The translations under genes and the position numbers were made by a program. DNA of 6,019 nucleotides from DASSBG01 sp965651365 (lineage in GTDB: Bacteria; Pseudomonadota; Gammaproteobacteria; Xanthomonadales; Rhodanobacteraceae). The stretch is from assembly GCA_965651365.1 (NCBI GenBank), contig CBFGSA010000149.1, positions 1 through 6,019 of the forward strand, written 5' to 3'. The notes beneath the pieces are model-generated. The model searched no databases. It was not told the origin of the DNA and saw only the letters and a program-made list of their open reading frames with translations. This document shows, piece after piece, positions 1 through 5,959 of the stretch; position 1 is the first letter of the stretch, and every line of letters begins with the position of its first letter.

Positions 1-393
1 TTGCTGATCCGTGTGGCGCCAGGCGATGCACGCTCGATCAGCCAGCAGATCGTGGATGAAATCCGCCTGCAGATCGCGACCGGGGCGCTGGGCGAGGGCG
101 ACAAGCTGCCCAGCGTGCGCGGCCTGGCACGGCAATTGACGGTCAATCCCAATACCGTGGCCAAGGCCTATACCGAGTTGGGCAACGAGGGCTGGGTCGA
201 TTCGCAGCAGGGCCTGGGCCTGTTCGTGGCCGCGCCGCGCCAGCGCCTCAGCGATGCCGAGCGCGAGCGGCGCCTGGATGCAGCAGTCGACGGTCTGGTC
301 CGCGAGGTGGTGCCGCTGGGCTTCGCTCCGGGAGAGGTGGTGCAGCGCGTGGATCGCAGTCTGTCGGCCCTGCGTGCGCGCCGGCGCGCTTGA
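1..393 (+). CDS. YtrA-subfamily GntR transcriptional regulator
   Basis: Short GntR-family DNA-binding regulator, probably an autoregulatory repressor of the operon it opens. The 130 residues contain an N-terminal winged helix-turn-helix (about residues 12-78). Visible family hallmarks are SISQQIVDEIRLQIATG, then GDKLPSVRGLA, LTVNPNTVAKAY and the wing GLGLFV. Only about 50 residues follow, charged and helical. This is the short C-terminal tail of the YtrA subfamily and is too small for a FadR- or HutC-type ligand domain. YtrA-type regulators are known to lead operons encoding ABC transporters (for example Bacillus ytrABCDEF), and the next genes here are an ABC ATPase and a membrane protein. 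The start used is a TTG at base 1. It lies where family members normally begin, but the window edge hides any upstream start, the ribosome site and the promoter/operator. The effector is unknown. Confidence 0.9.
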   Translation: MLIRVAPGDARSISQQIVDEIRLQIATGALGEGDKLPSVRGLARQLTVNPNTVAKAYTELGNEGWVDSQQGLGLFVAAPRQRLSDAERERRLDAAVDGLVREVVPLGFAPGEVVQRVDRSLSALRARRRA

Positions 394-398
394 GGAGG
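393..398 (+). promoter_or_regulatory. Shine-Dalgarno site of the ABC ATPase gene, overlapping the regulator stop codon
   Basis: AGGAGG begins with the last base of the regulator's TGA (391-393) and ends four bases before the ATG at 403. A ribosome terminating on the regulator would sit on this site, which suggests translational coupling of regulator and ATPase. The spacing is short, but the site strongly favours the ATG at 403 over the in-frame ATG at 436. Confidence 0.75.
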
Positions 399-402
399 TT
401 GC

Positions 403-1392
403 ATGAATATCGTTGAGCACGCTGTCGACACTGGCATGCATGCAACCGACCCGGGCGAGTTTGTGATCGAAACCCGGGCCCTGTGCAAGCGCTACGGCAG
501 CAAGCTGGCCATCGAGGCGCTCGACCTGGCGGTGCCGCGCGGCAATATCCATGCCATTGTCGGCGCCAACGGGGCGGGCAAGTCGACTCTGTTCCGGATT
601 TTGCTGGGCTTTTTGCCGCCGAGTGCGGGGTCGGCGCGGATTCTGGGGCGCGACAGCGCCCGGCTGCGAGCCAGCGACCGGGCGCGGATCGGCTTTGTCA
701 ACGAGGAGCACACCCTGCCGCGCTGGTTGACGGTGGCGGCGGTAGTGGCGATGCGCCGCCACGAGTACCCGCGCTGGAACCAGCGCGCCTTTGACGAAGT
801 GATCGGCCACTACAACGTGTTGCCGACGCAGAAGATCGGACAGCTCTCGCGCGGCGAGCGCGCCGGGCTGAACCTGGCACTGAATCTGGCCCAGGTGCCG
901 GAACTGCTGATTCTGGATGAGCCGACCCTGGGCCTGGACGTGGTGGCCAAACGCGCCTTCCTCGAAGCGCTGATGTATTCCAGCGCCGCCGAGCAGTGCA
1001 CGGTGATCTACTGCTCGCACCAGATGGAGGAGATCGAGCGGGTGGCTGACAACCTGATCGTGCTCGAGCGCGGGCGTCTGATGAGCATGTCGCCGCCGGA
1101 GGATTTTCGCGCCCGCATTACCCAGTGGGCGGCCGACATGGGCTTTTCCGGACCGGATCCGGCCACGGTGCCGGGTCTGTTGCAGCTGCAGCGGCTGGAC
1201 GGGCTGCATCATTACCTGGTGCTGGACCAGGATGAATCCTTCGCCGGGTATCTCAAGGCGCACGGCGCACGCCGGGTGCAGAGCATGGCGGTCAGTCTGG
1301 ATGCCGCCATCAACGGCTTTCTCGCCCGTGGCCATGCCCGCCCCGCGGCCAGCACGGCGGCGGTCACGCCGGCAGTGGGAGAACGTCAATGA
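403..1392 (+). CDS. ABC transporter ATP-binding protein (CcmA/YtrB-like)
   Basis: Cytoplasmic ATPase that powers an ABC-type transporter, most likely with the membrane protein encoded next. In its 329 residues the nucleotide-binding motifs appear in order. Walker A is GANGAGKST (54-62). The Q-loop region IGFVNEEHTLP (96-106) has Glu101 where Gln is usual. The signature is LSRGER (148-153) instead of LSGGQ. Walker B is LLILDEP (168-174), the D-loop is GLD (177-179), and the switch His is in CSHQ (His206). Residues about 250-307 form the small C-terminal domain common in drug/ABC-2 export ATPases. They are followed by a Pro/Ala-rich tail of about 20 residues. The roughly 20-residue N-terminal extension may be real, because the ribosome site supports the ATG at 403. 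The stop overlaps the next start (ATGA). The ATPase assignment is secure. Export direction and substrate are inferred or unknown. Confidence 0.95.
   Translation: MNIVEHAVDTGMHATDPGEFVIETRALCKRYGSKLAIEALDLAVPRGNIHAIVGANGAGKSTLFRILLGFLPPSAGSARILGRDSARLRASDRARIGFVNEEHTLPRWLTVAAVVAMRRHEYPRWNQRAFDEVIGHYNVLPTQKIGQLSRGERAGLNLALNLAQVPELLILDEPTLGLDVVAKRAFLEALMYSSAAEQCTVIYCSHQMEEIERVADNLIVLERGRLMSMSPPEDFRARITQWAADMGFSGPDPATVPGLLQLQRLDGLHHYLVLDQDESFAGYLKAHGARRVQSMAVSLDAAINGFLARGHARPAASTAAVTPAVGERQ
1377..1382 (+). promoter_or_regulatory. Ribosome binding site for the membrane protein gene, inside the ATPase 3' end
   Basis: GGGAGA lies within the last codons of the ATPase gene, six bases before the ATG at 1389. 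With the 4-bp ATGA stop/start overlap (1389-1392), it supports this start and coupled translation of the ATPase and its presumed membrane partner. Confidence 0.6.
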
Positions 1393-3245
1393 ACCATCTG
1401 CTTTTTGCCGAGTGGCGCCGTTTCCGGGTCTGGGTCCTGGGCGCGGCCATGGTGCATCTGCTGCTGCTGGTGTTTGCATCGCGCCTGGTGGACGTCACCG
1501 TGCAGCCGCTGATCTTTTATCGTGCCGCCGGCATCGTGTATGCGCTGCTGGGCCTGCTCTTCGGCCTTTACCAGATGGGCAGCTACCGGCGCCCGGATCA
1601 CTGGCTGAACCTGCTGCATCGGCCGCTCTCGCCACCGCGCATTGCGCTGGCCCTGACAACAGCGGCCGGATTCGGCGTGCTGGTTGCCATTGGCCTGCCA
1701 CTGGTGCTGCTGGCCGGATGGCAGGTGGGCACTTCGCCCATGCCCGTGGACCTGCGCCACCTGCTGATGATCGTGGCTGCGGTGCTGTTGTGTGGTTGCG
1801 GCTACCTGGCCGGTGCCTGCCTGGCGCTTGGCGAGCGGCGTTACGGCTGGTGCACGCTGGTGCTGCTGGTGCTGCTGCCGGTCAGCCAGGCCAGCGGCGC
1901 CGCGGCGCTGGCCGTGCAGGCACTGGTGCTGATCTGGCTGTACGCCTTGCTGCTGGTGGTCTTCCGGCCTTGCCGCAGCCAGTTGCCGCACGTGCCTGTG
2001 CCGCTGGTGGTTGTGGCACTGCCGTTGATGATGGGCGCGTACATTGCCATCACCACCGCGCTCAACCTCGGCTACCAGATGTCGCTGGTGGCCCTGGGTG
2101 TCTCGCCCAACAACACGCAAACGCCACCGGCCGGCGGCATCTACGAGACCAACCGGATGGATGGCCGTGCCATCCTGATCGCCGGGCTGTCCGGCAGCCA
2201 TGACCCGCGTGCCGCACTGTGGCGCCAGCAGGTGGCGCTGTCCGATGTGCAGCAATTGGCGCCGGAACTGCGGCGGCTGCCGCAACGCGGCGACATGAGC
2301 AATATTCTGCCGCCCGCCTTCGATGATCCGGAAACTGGCGTGCGCTGGGTGTTCAGCCATGATGCGATGCGTTTTGTGGGCTACAAGCTGGCCACGCGCA
2401 AGCGTGTCGGCAGTTCGCTGGGTGTCGGTGCGCAAGGCAAGGCTTTTTCGTCACCGGTCCTGCCGCTGGGTGCCGCGCCGGGCGGGCCGCGCGGCGACGT
2501 GCTTCTGATGGGCCGTTCCGTGGCCTATCAATACATTGGCGGTGAAGCCCGGATCGAGGTGCGTCTGCACCTGCCCGATGGCGAGGTATTCGGCGGCAAC
2601 CCGGTGCCGGTGGGTACCAGCGTGGCCCTGCTCGGCAGCAAGGCGGTGTACTTCTATGACCAGAGCGGCATGGAAGACCCGCACCGGCTGCTGGAACCGC
2701 GCCTGCGCGTGGCCTTGCCCGGCCCGATCGGCAATTTGACCCGCGTGGATTTCATCGAGCTGGCCAGCGGCTATCTGATGTCCTTCACCTTCACCGACGG
2801 CAATTTTCTGGGCCAGGCAGCGCCCTGGCAGCGGGTGCTGGCCGTGCACGAGGGCGGCAGGGCGGAGACGGCAGGCCAGCGCCGGATCAAGCCCGATTTT
2901 CCGGCCTGGTTCGTGTTCCAGGACTGGTGGTGGTCGCCGCTGCTGTACCACGCGCGGATCGAAGCCATCCAGCTTTTCTCCGCAGCCAATCCGCTGGCCG
3001 CGCGCGCCCCGGTGGTGCTGCCGCGGGTGAGTCTGTGGCTGGCCGCCATTCTGGCCGTGCTTTCGGGTCTGGGTGCTGCGGTCGTGAGCTGGCGCATGCA
3101 ATGGTCATGGCCGCGGCGGCTGACCTGGATCGCCGTCTGCGTTCTGGCCGGCGTACCGGCGCTGCTGGCCTTGTGTTTACTGTACCGCGGGTCCGTCTCG
3201 TTGCCCTGGCGGCGAATGCGCGCGGTCGCCGCGGCGGCGGGCTGA
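1389..3245 (+). CDS. Large polytopic membrane protein, probable ABC-2-like permease with a big extracytoplasmic domain
   Basis: Probable transmembrane partner of the preceding ATPase, 618 residues. Hydrophobic segments lie near residues 14-32, 42-62, 86-110, 124-146, 154-192 (long enough for a hairpin) and 204-226, with two more near 547-567 and 578-598. Between the two membrane blocks is a polar stretch of about 320 residues (226-546), rich in predicted beta strands. It should lie outside the cytoplasm if the Arg-rich loops (RRPDHW at 67-72, ERRYGW at 149-154) are cytoplasmic. ABC-2 permeases normally have about six helices and no domain this large, so this is an atypical member or a separate family. 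I recognise no named family. The ATGA overlap with the ATPase is the main evidence for the partnership. An aromatic cluster (FPAWFVFQDWWW, 504-515) precedes the C-terminal helices, and Cys135, Cys137 and Cys144 cluster in one helix. The exact helix count is uncertain. Confidence 0.8.
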   Translation: MNHLLFAEWRRFRVWVLGAAMVHLLLLVFASRLVDVTVQPLIFYRAAGIVYALLGLLFGLYQMGSYRRPDHWLNLLHRPLSPPRIALALTTAAGFGVLVAIGLPLVLLAGWQVGTSPMPVDLRHLLMIVAAVLLCGCGYLAGACLALGERRYGWCTLVLLVLLPVSQASGAAALAVQALVLIWLYALLLVVFRPCRSQLPHVPVPLVVVALPLMMGAYIAITTALNLGYQMSLVALGVSPNNTQTPPAGGIYETNRMDGRAILIAGLSGSHDPRAALWRQQVALSDVQQLAPELRRLPQRGDMSNILPPAFDDPETGVRWVFSHDAMRFVGYKLATRKRVGSSLGVGAQGKAFSSPVLPLGAAPGGPRGDVLLMGRSVAYQYIGGEARIEVRLHLPDGEVFGGNPVPVGTSVALLGSKAVYFYDQSGMEDPHRLLEPRLRVALPGPIGNLTRVDFIELASGYLMSFTFTDGNFLGQAAPWQRVLAVHEGGRAETAGQRRIKPDFPAWFVFQDWWWSPLLYHARIEAIQLFSAANPLAARAPVVLPRVSLWLAAILAVLSGLGAAVVSWRMQWSWPRRLTWIAVCVLAGVPALLALCLLYRGSVSLPWRRMRAVAAAAG

Positions 3246-3251
3246 TCCACA

Positions 3252-5309
3252 ATGCGATGCTTGCTTGCCATGAATTGGGTATTGTCCGCCATGCTGCTTT
3301 CGGCGGGTACCGCGCACGCGGCTGACTCCGGAGCCTTGCACAAGGCTCTGGCTGCCGAGCAGGCAAGGGCGCCGGTCAAGACGCTTGCCCGCCGCGATTT
3401 TCTGCTGCAGGCGTCACTGACGGCGGTTACGCTGTCGCCGGACGGGCGTCATGTGGCCTACCTGCGCAAGGATGCTGCAGGCCAGGTGGGCCTGTGGCTG
3501 ATGGACACGCGCAGCCGCAAGAGCCGCCGGCTGCTGCCGCGCACCGACGCGCGGCGGCTGTACTTTTCGCACGACGGCCACTGGCTGCTGCTGGAGTCGG
3601 AACGCACACTGTTCGCCGTGGCTATGGACGGTGGTGTACAAAGCCGGCTGTTGAGCACGCTCGATGGGCGTGCGGAGCGCAGGATGCTGGCGGTCGATCC
3701 GGTTCGTCCGGCTGCCGTGCTGATGGTCGAGCACGAAAAGACTCCTGCGGGTCATTGGAAGCTGCTGCGTGTTGGCCTGGAGGGTCAGGCGGAACTTTTG
3801 CATCAGGATGCGCATGAAATCAGCGGGTTTGCGTTGAGGGGCGACGGAAAGCTGGCCTGGGTCCAGCGGGTTGAAGGCGACGCGCTGGTCATCGGCCGCC
3901 TGGACGCCGAAGGCCGCTTCCATGCCGTGCGCCGTTGTGGCGAGCTGCATGTTTGCCGCCTGCTGCCACTCACCGATGCAGCCGGCGCGGCCTGGATGAT
4001 CAGCAATGTGGATTCTGATCTGGCCGGCCTGGTCTTGCTGCACACCGACGGCCGTATCACGCCGGCGCAGCGCGATCCACGCAGGGAAGCGGATATCGAC
4101 CAGGTGGTGCTGGACCCGGTGAGCGGCCAGCCGCTGATCGCGAGCTACCGCAGCACGGTTGCGGCAAATCACGCGCTCGCGACTGATATTGCTGACGAGC
4201 TGGCGGCGATCACCAAGCAATTCCCGGGTCGCGATGTTGCCGTTTCGGTTGGCCGTGGTTCCCAGTCACGCTGGTTGCTGGCCGAGCGCGGCGACGTGCT
4301 GCAGGGCGCGCGCTGGTATCTGTACAACCCGCAATCCGGCACGTTCGACAGCGTTCTGGACTTCGCTCCACTGTCGGCGCGCAAGGGGCGCCCGGCGCAG
4401 TGGCTGCCGCCCGCTGCGCTGGCGCGCAAGATTCCGGTGTCGTGGCAGGCGTCGGATGGTATGCAGCTGTACGGCTATCTCAGCGTGCCACCGGGGCGTG
4501 ATGCGTCCAGGCTGCCACTGGTGGCCCTGATCCATGGCGGACCCTGGAATGCGGCGGGTCCGGATTTCGATGGTGGCGCACAATTTCTGGTCAATCGCGG
4601 CTATGCCGTGTTCGAGCCCAATTTCCGCGCCTCGACCGGGCATGGCTACCACTACCAGATGTCGGCGCATGGCGATTTCGGTGGCAGTGGTCGCGTGCAG
4701 CGCGATATTGTCGAGGGCGTTCGCCACGTGCTGCAGCAGAGTGTCGGTGATCCGGATCGGGTCGGCATTGTCGGTGCCTCGTTTGGCGGCTACGCCACAC
4801 TCGCTGGCTTGAGCTTCGATGCGGATCTGTTCAAGGTCGGCGTGGCCGCCGTGCCGCCGCCGGATTTCAGCCAGGTGCTGGCCTGGTTTGCCCGCGGCGC
4901 CTATGCCGACAGCATGAGCCGCTTCGTTCCGTTCAAGGACATGCTGCGCCTGCTGGATATGGATGTGACCGATCGCAAGACCATGGCGCGACTGCATGCG
5001 GACTCGCCCATGGCGCACGTGAATGCCATGAACCGTCCGCTGGTCATCATGGCCTCGGGCCGCGACCGCCGCGTTCCGATTGGCGGCGTAATCGAATACG
5101 TGGCGCGGTTGAAGCTGGCAAACAAGAGCATCAGCCTGTACGTCGACCCCGATGCCGGACACGCCACGCGCGGCGCAAAGCGGCGCGAAGCGTGGCTCTA
5201 TTTGCTGGCGGACACCCTGCACCGGTATCTGGGCGGTACGGGGGCGCAGCCACCCGATGCCGTGCTGCGGGCCTACCTTGATCGCACCCGGCGCATTGCT
5301 AGCGACTGA
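3252..5309 (+). CDS. Secreted S9-family (prolyl oligopeptidase/acylaminoacyl peptidase-like) serine peptidase
   Basis: Serine peptidase of the alpha/beta-hydrolase fold, likely exported and acting on oligopeptides in the periplasm or outside the cell. The 685 residues start with a Sec signal peptide: a hydrophobic core, then AHA|AD with cleavage after residue 23. Residues about 55-380 form a beta-propeller-like region (for example LSPDGRHVAYL at 61-71), and about 395-662 form the catalytic domain. Visible catalytic features are HGGPW (428-432, oxyanion region), FRASTGHGY (458-466), the nucleophile GASFGGY (Ser510), RDRRVP with Asp605, and DAGH with His637. The triad therefore looks complete and the length is normal for the family. 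The gene starts six bases after the membrane protein's stop, so it probably belongs to the same operon. The ribosome site before 3252 is weak (a GGCGGG-like run). An in-frame ATG at 3270 would leave a shorter but usable signal peptide. The S9 subfamily and natural substrate are not determined. Confidence 0.92.
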   Translation: MRCLLAMNWVLSAMLLSAGTAHAADSGALHKALAAEQARAPVKTLARRDFLLQASLTAVTLSPDGRHVAYLRKDAAGQVGLWLMDTRSRKSRRLLPRTDARRLYFSHDGHWLLLESERTLFAVAMDGGVQSRLLSTLDGRAERRMLAVDPVRPAAVLMVEHEKTPAGHWKLLRVGLEGQAELLHQDAHEISGFALRGDGKLAWVQRVEGDALVIGRLDAEGRFHAVRRCGELHVCRLLPLTDAAGAAWMISNVDSDLAGLVLLHTDGRITPAQRDPRREADIDQVVLDPVSGQPLIASYRSTVAANHALATDIADELAAITKQFPGRDVAVSVGRGSQSRWLLAERGDVLQGARWYLYNPQSGTFDSVLDFAPLSARKGRPAQWLPPAALARKIPVSWQASDGMQLYGYLSVPPGRDASRLPLVALIHGGPWNAAGPDFDGGAQFLVNRGYAVFEPNFRASTGHGYHYQMSAHGDFGGSGRVQRDIVEGVRHVLQQSVGDPDRVGIVGASFGGYATLAGLSFDADLFKVGVAAVPPPDFSQVLAWFARGAYADSMSRFVPFKDMLRLLDMDVTDRKTMARLHADSPMAHVNAMNRPLVIMASGRDRRVPIGGVIEYVARLKLANKSISLYVDPDAGHATRGAKRREAWLYLLADTLHRYLGGTGAQPPDAVLRAYLDRTRRIASD

Positions 5310-5320
5310 TCCACTTCAGC

Positions 5321-5332
5321 GCGTCATTCCGG
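5321..5332 (+). repeat. Solo half-copy of the palindromic element's end
   Basis: GCGTCATTCCGG lies 12 bases after the peptidase stop codon. Its last 11 bases recur exactly at 5353-5363. All 12 bases are the perfect reverse complement of 5445-5456. It looks like a leftover left end of the same repeat family, or an alternative pairing arm for the right end of the full element. Confidence 0.75.
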
Positions 5333-5352
5333 TGCCGAGCAAAGGGAGAAAC

Positions 5353-5455
5353 CGTCATTCCGGACTTGATCCGGGACCGGAACCCACATTCTCGCGTGGA
5401 GCTTGCGGCGAGCCAGTGGATTCCGGATCGCCGCTGCGCGGCGTCCGGAATGACG
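5353..5455. repeat. Interspersed palindromic repeat element, about 103 bp
   Basis: The ends are a perfect 13-bp inverted repeat, CGTCATTCCGGAC (5353-5365) against GTCCGGAATGACG (5443-5455). Inside are a second arm pair, CCGGAACCCA (5377-5386) with TGGATTCCGG (5417-5426), pairing 9 of 10. There is also an apical pair CTCGC/GCGAG (5391-5395, 5408-5412) and a side hairpin CGCCGC-TGC-GCGGCG (5429-5443). The transcript could fold into a branched structure from either strand. Sequences starting CGTCATTCCGG are a familiar class of REP/MITE-like intergenic palindromes in proteobacterial genomes. That relationship is from memory, and copy number here is unknown. Sitting between convergent genes, it may end or protect both transcripts, which is inference. 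Confidence 0.8.
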
Positions 5456-5506
5456 CGGGGTTCGGGCATGCACATGCGTCTGAGCCGGTCATGCCATCTG
5501 CAGTAC

Positions 5507-5938
5507 TCAGGGGATGCGCAGCACCTGGCCGGGGTAGATCTTGTCCGGGTCCTTCAGCATCGGCTTGTTGGCCTCGAAGATCTTCGGGTAGTCGCTGGCG
5601 TTGCCGTACATTTCCTTGGCGATCTTCGACAGCGTGTCGCCCGATTTGACGGTATACATGCGCGATTGTGTCTGCTCGCCACCGGCAACCTGGATGTTGT
5701 CGTCGATCTTGCTGACGCCGTGCACGTTGCCGGCGGCGAGGATGATCTTTTCCTTGTCGGCCTGACTGGCCGCGTTGCCGGATACCTTGACCGTGCCATC
5801 GTTGTATTCGACCTGCACGTCGCTGTTCTGCGATTCCGGCACTTCCTTGTTGACGTGGCCGGTGATGGCGCTGGCGGCATCGGTGGCGCTGTCGAGAATC
5901 TTGGCGCCGGCTTCCTTGACGAAATCAAAAAGTCCCAT
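5507..5938 (-). CDS. kbp: BON-LysM domain protein, Kbp/YgaU family (potassium-binding protein)
   Basis: Small soluble protein of the E. coli Kbp (YgaU) type. That protein is cytoplasmic, binds potassium and is linked to osmotic and stationary-phase stress. The 143 residues open with MGLFDFVKEAGAKI, nearly the family's signature N terminus, and there is no signal peptide. A BON domain follows at about 24-85 (VQVEYNDGTVKVSG, then AAGNVHGVSKIDDNIQV). A LysM domain occupies 95-143 (YTVKSGDTLSKIAKEMYGN, IFEANKPML, DKIYPGQVLRIP). The order and length match the E. coli protein (about 149 residues). The C terminus stops at RIP, slightly shorter. Despite the LysM domain, a peptidoglycan role is doubtful without export. 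A strong AAAGGAG lies six bases before the ATG, which fixes the start. It converges on the peptidase operon and is probably unrelated to it. Potassium binding is inferred from family resemblance only. Confidence 0.93.
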   Translation of the reverse strand: MGLFDFVKEAGAKILDSATDAASAITGHVNKEVPESQNSDVQVEYNDGTVKVSGNAASQADKEKIILAAGNVHGVSKIDDNIQVAGGEQTQSRMYTVKSGDTLSKIAKEMYGNASDYPKIFEANKPMLKDPDKIYPGQVLRIP

Positions 5939-5944
5939 GGTTTT

Positions 5945-5951
5945 CTCCTTT
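5945..5951 (-). promoter_or_regulatory. Strong Shine-Dalgarno site of the kbp-like gene
   Basis: On the minus strand AAAGGAG is followed by six bases and the ATG at 5938-5936. It is the best ribosome site in the window, suggests high translation, and settles the start codon. Confidence 0.85.
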
Positions 5952-5959
5952 GTTGTGGT

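Larger units (their letters stand above)
5310..5506. other. Intergenic region between convergent genes, no coding sequence seen
   Basis: This gap of about 197 bp separates the ends of the peptidase gene (+) and the kbp-like gene (-). It is occupied mostly by an inverted-repeat element and a partial copy of its end, annotated separately. No T-run typical of an intrinsic terminator follows any hairpin. Termination for the two converging genes may instead rely on the palindromic element or on Rho. Confidence 0.7.

Noticed and set aside
1150..1392. C-terminal extension of the ATPase as a novel domain
   Set aside because: Residues about 250-307 match the small C-terminal domain usual in drug-export type ABC ATPases. 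Only the last ~20 Pro/Ala-rich residues are extra, and they look like an unstructured linker.
1232..2203. Plus-strand open frame of 323 codons overlapping the ATPase and permease in another frame
   Set aside because: Low-complexity Ala/Gly/Arg/Pro translation with no motif. It crosses a well-supported gene boundary.
1386..2435. Long minus-strand open frame (349 codons) opposite the permease gene
   Set aside because: Its protein is dominated by Gln, His and Arg with no domain-like pattern, as expected from the antisense of a Leu/Ala/Val-rich membrane gene in GC-rich DNA. The plus-strand gene has an ATGA overlap and clear membrane helices.
3387..3440. RRDFL near residue 47 of the peptidase resembles a twin-arginine export motif
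   Set aside because: It is internal, follows a complete Sec signal peptide with an AHA cleavage site, and is followed by the SPDGRHVAY propeller strand rather than a hydrophobic core.
4266..5222. Minus-strand open frame of 318 codons opposite the peptidase
   Set aside because: Antisense to the catalytic domain that carries the S9 motifs, with His/Gln/Arg-rich composition and no recognisable domain.
5466..5477. GCATG-CA-CATGC inverted repeat near the end of the intergenic region
   Set aside because: The two-base loop is too tight for a stable hairpin, and such short palindromes are expected by chance.
5152..5649. Plus-strand open frame running through the palindromic repeat into the antisense of the kbp-like gene
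   Set aside because: It has no ribosome site, spans a repeat and overlaps two confident genes. Its translation has no family features.
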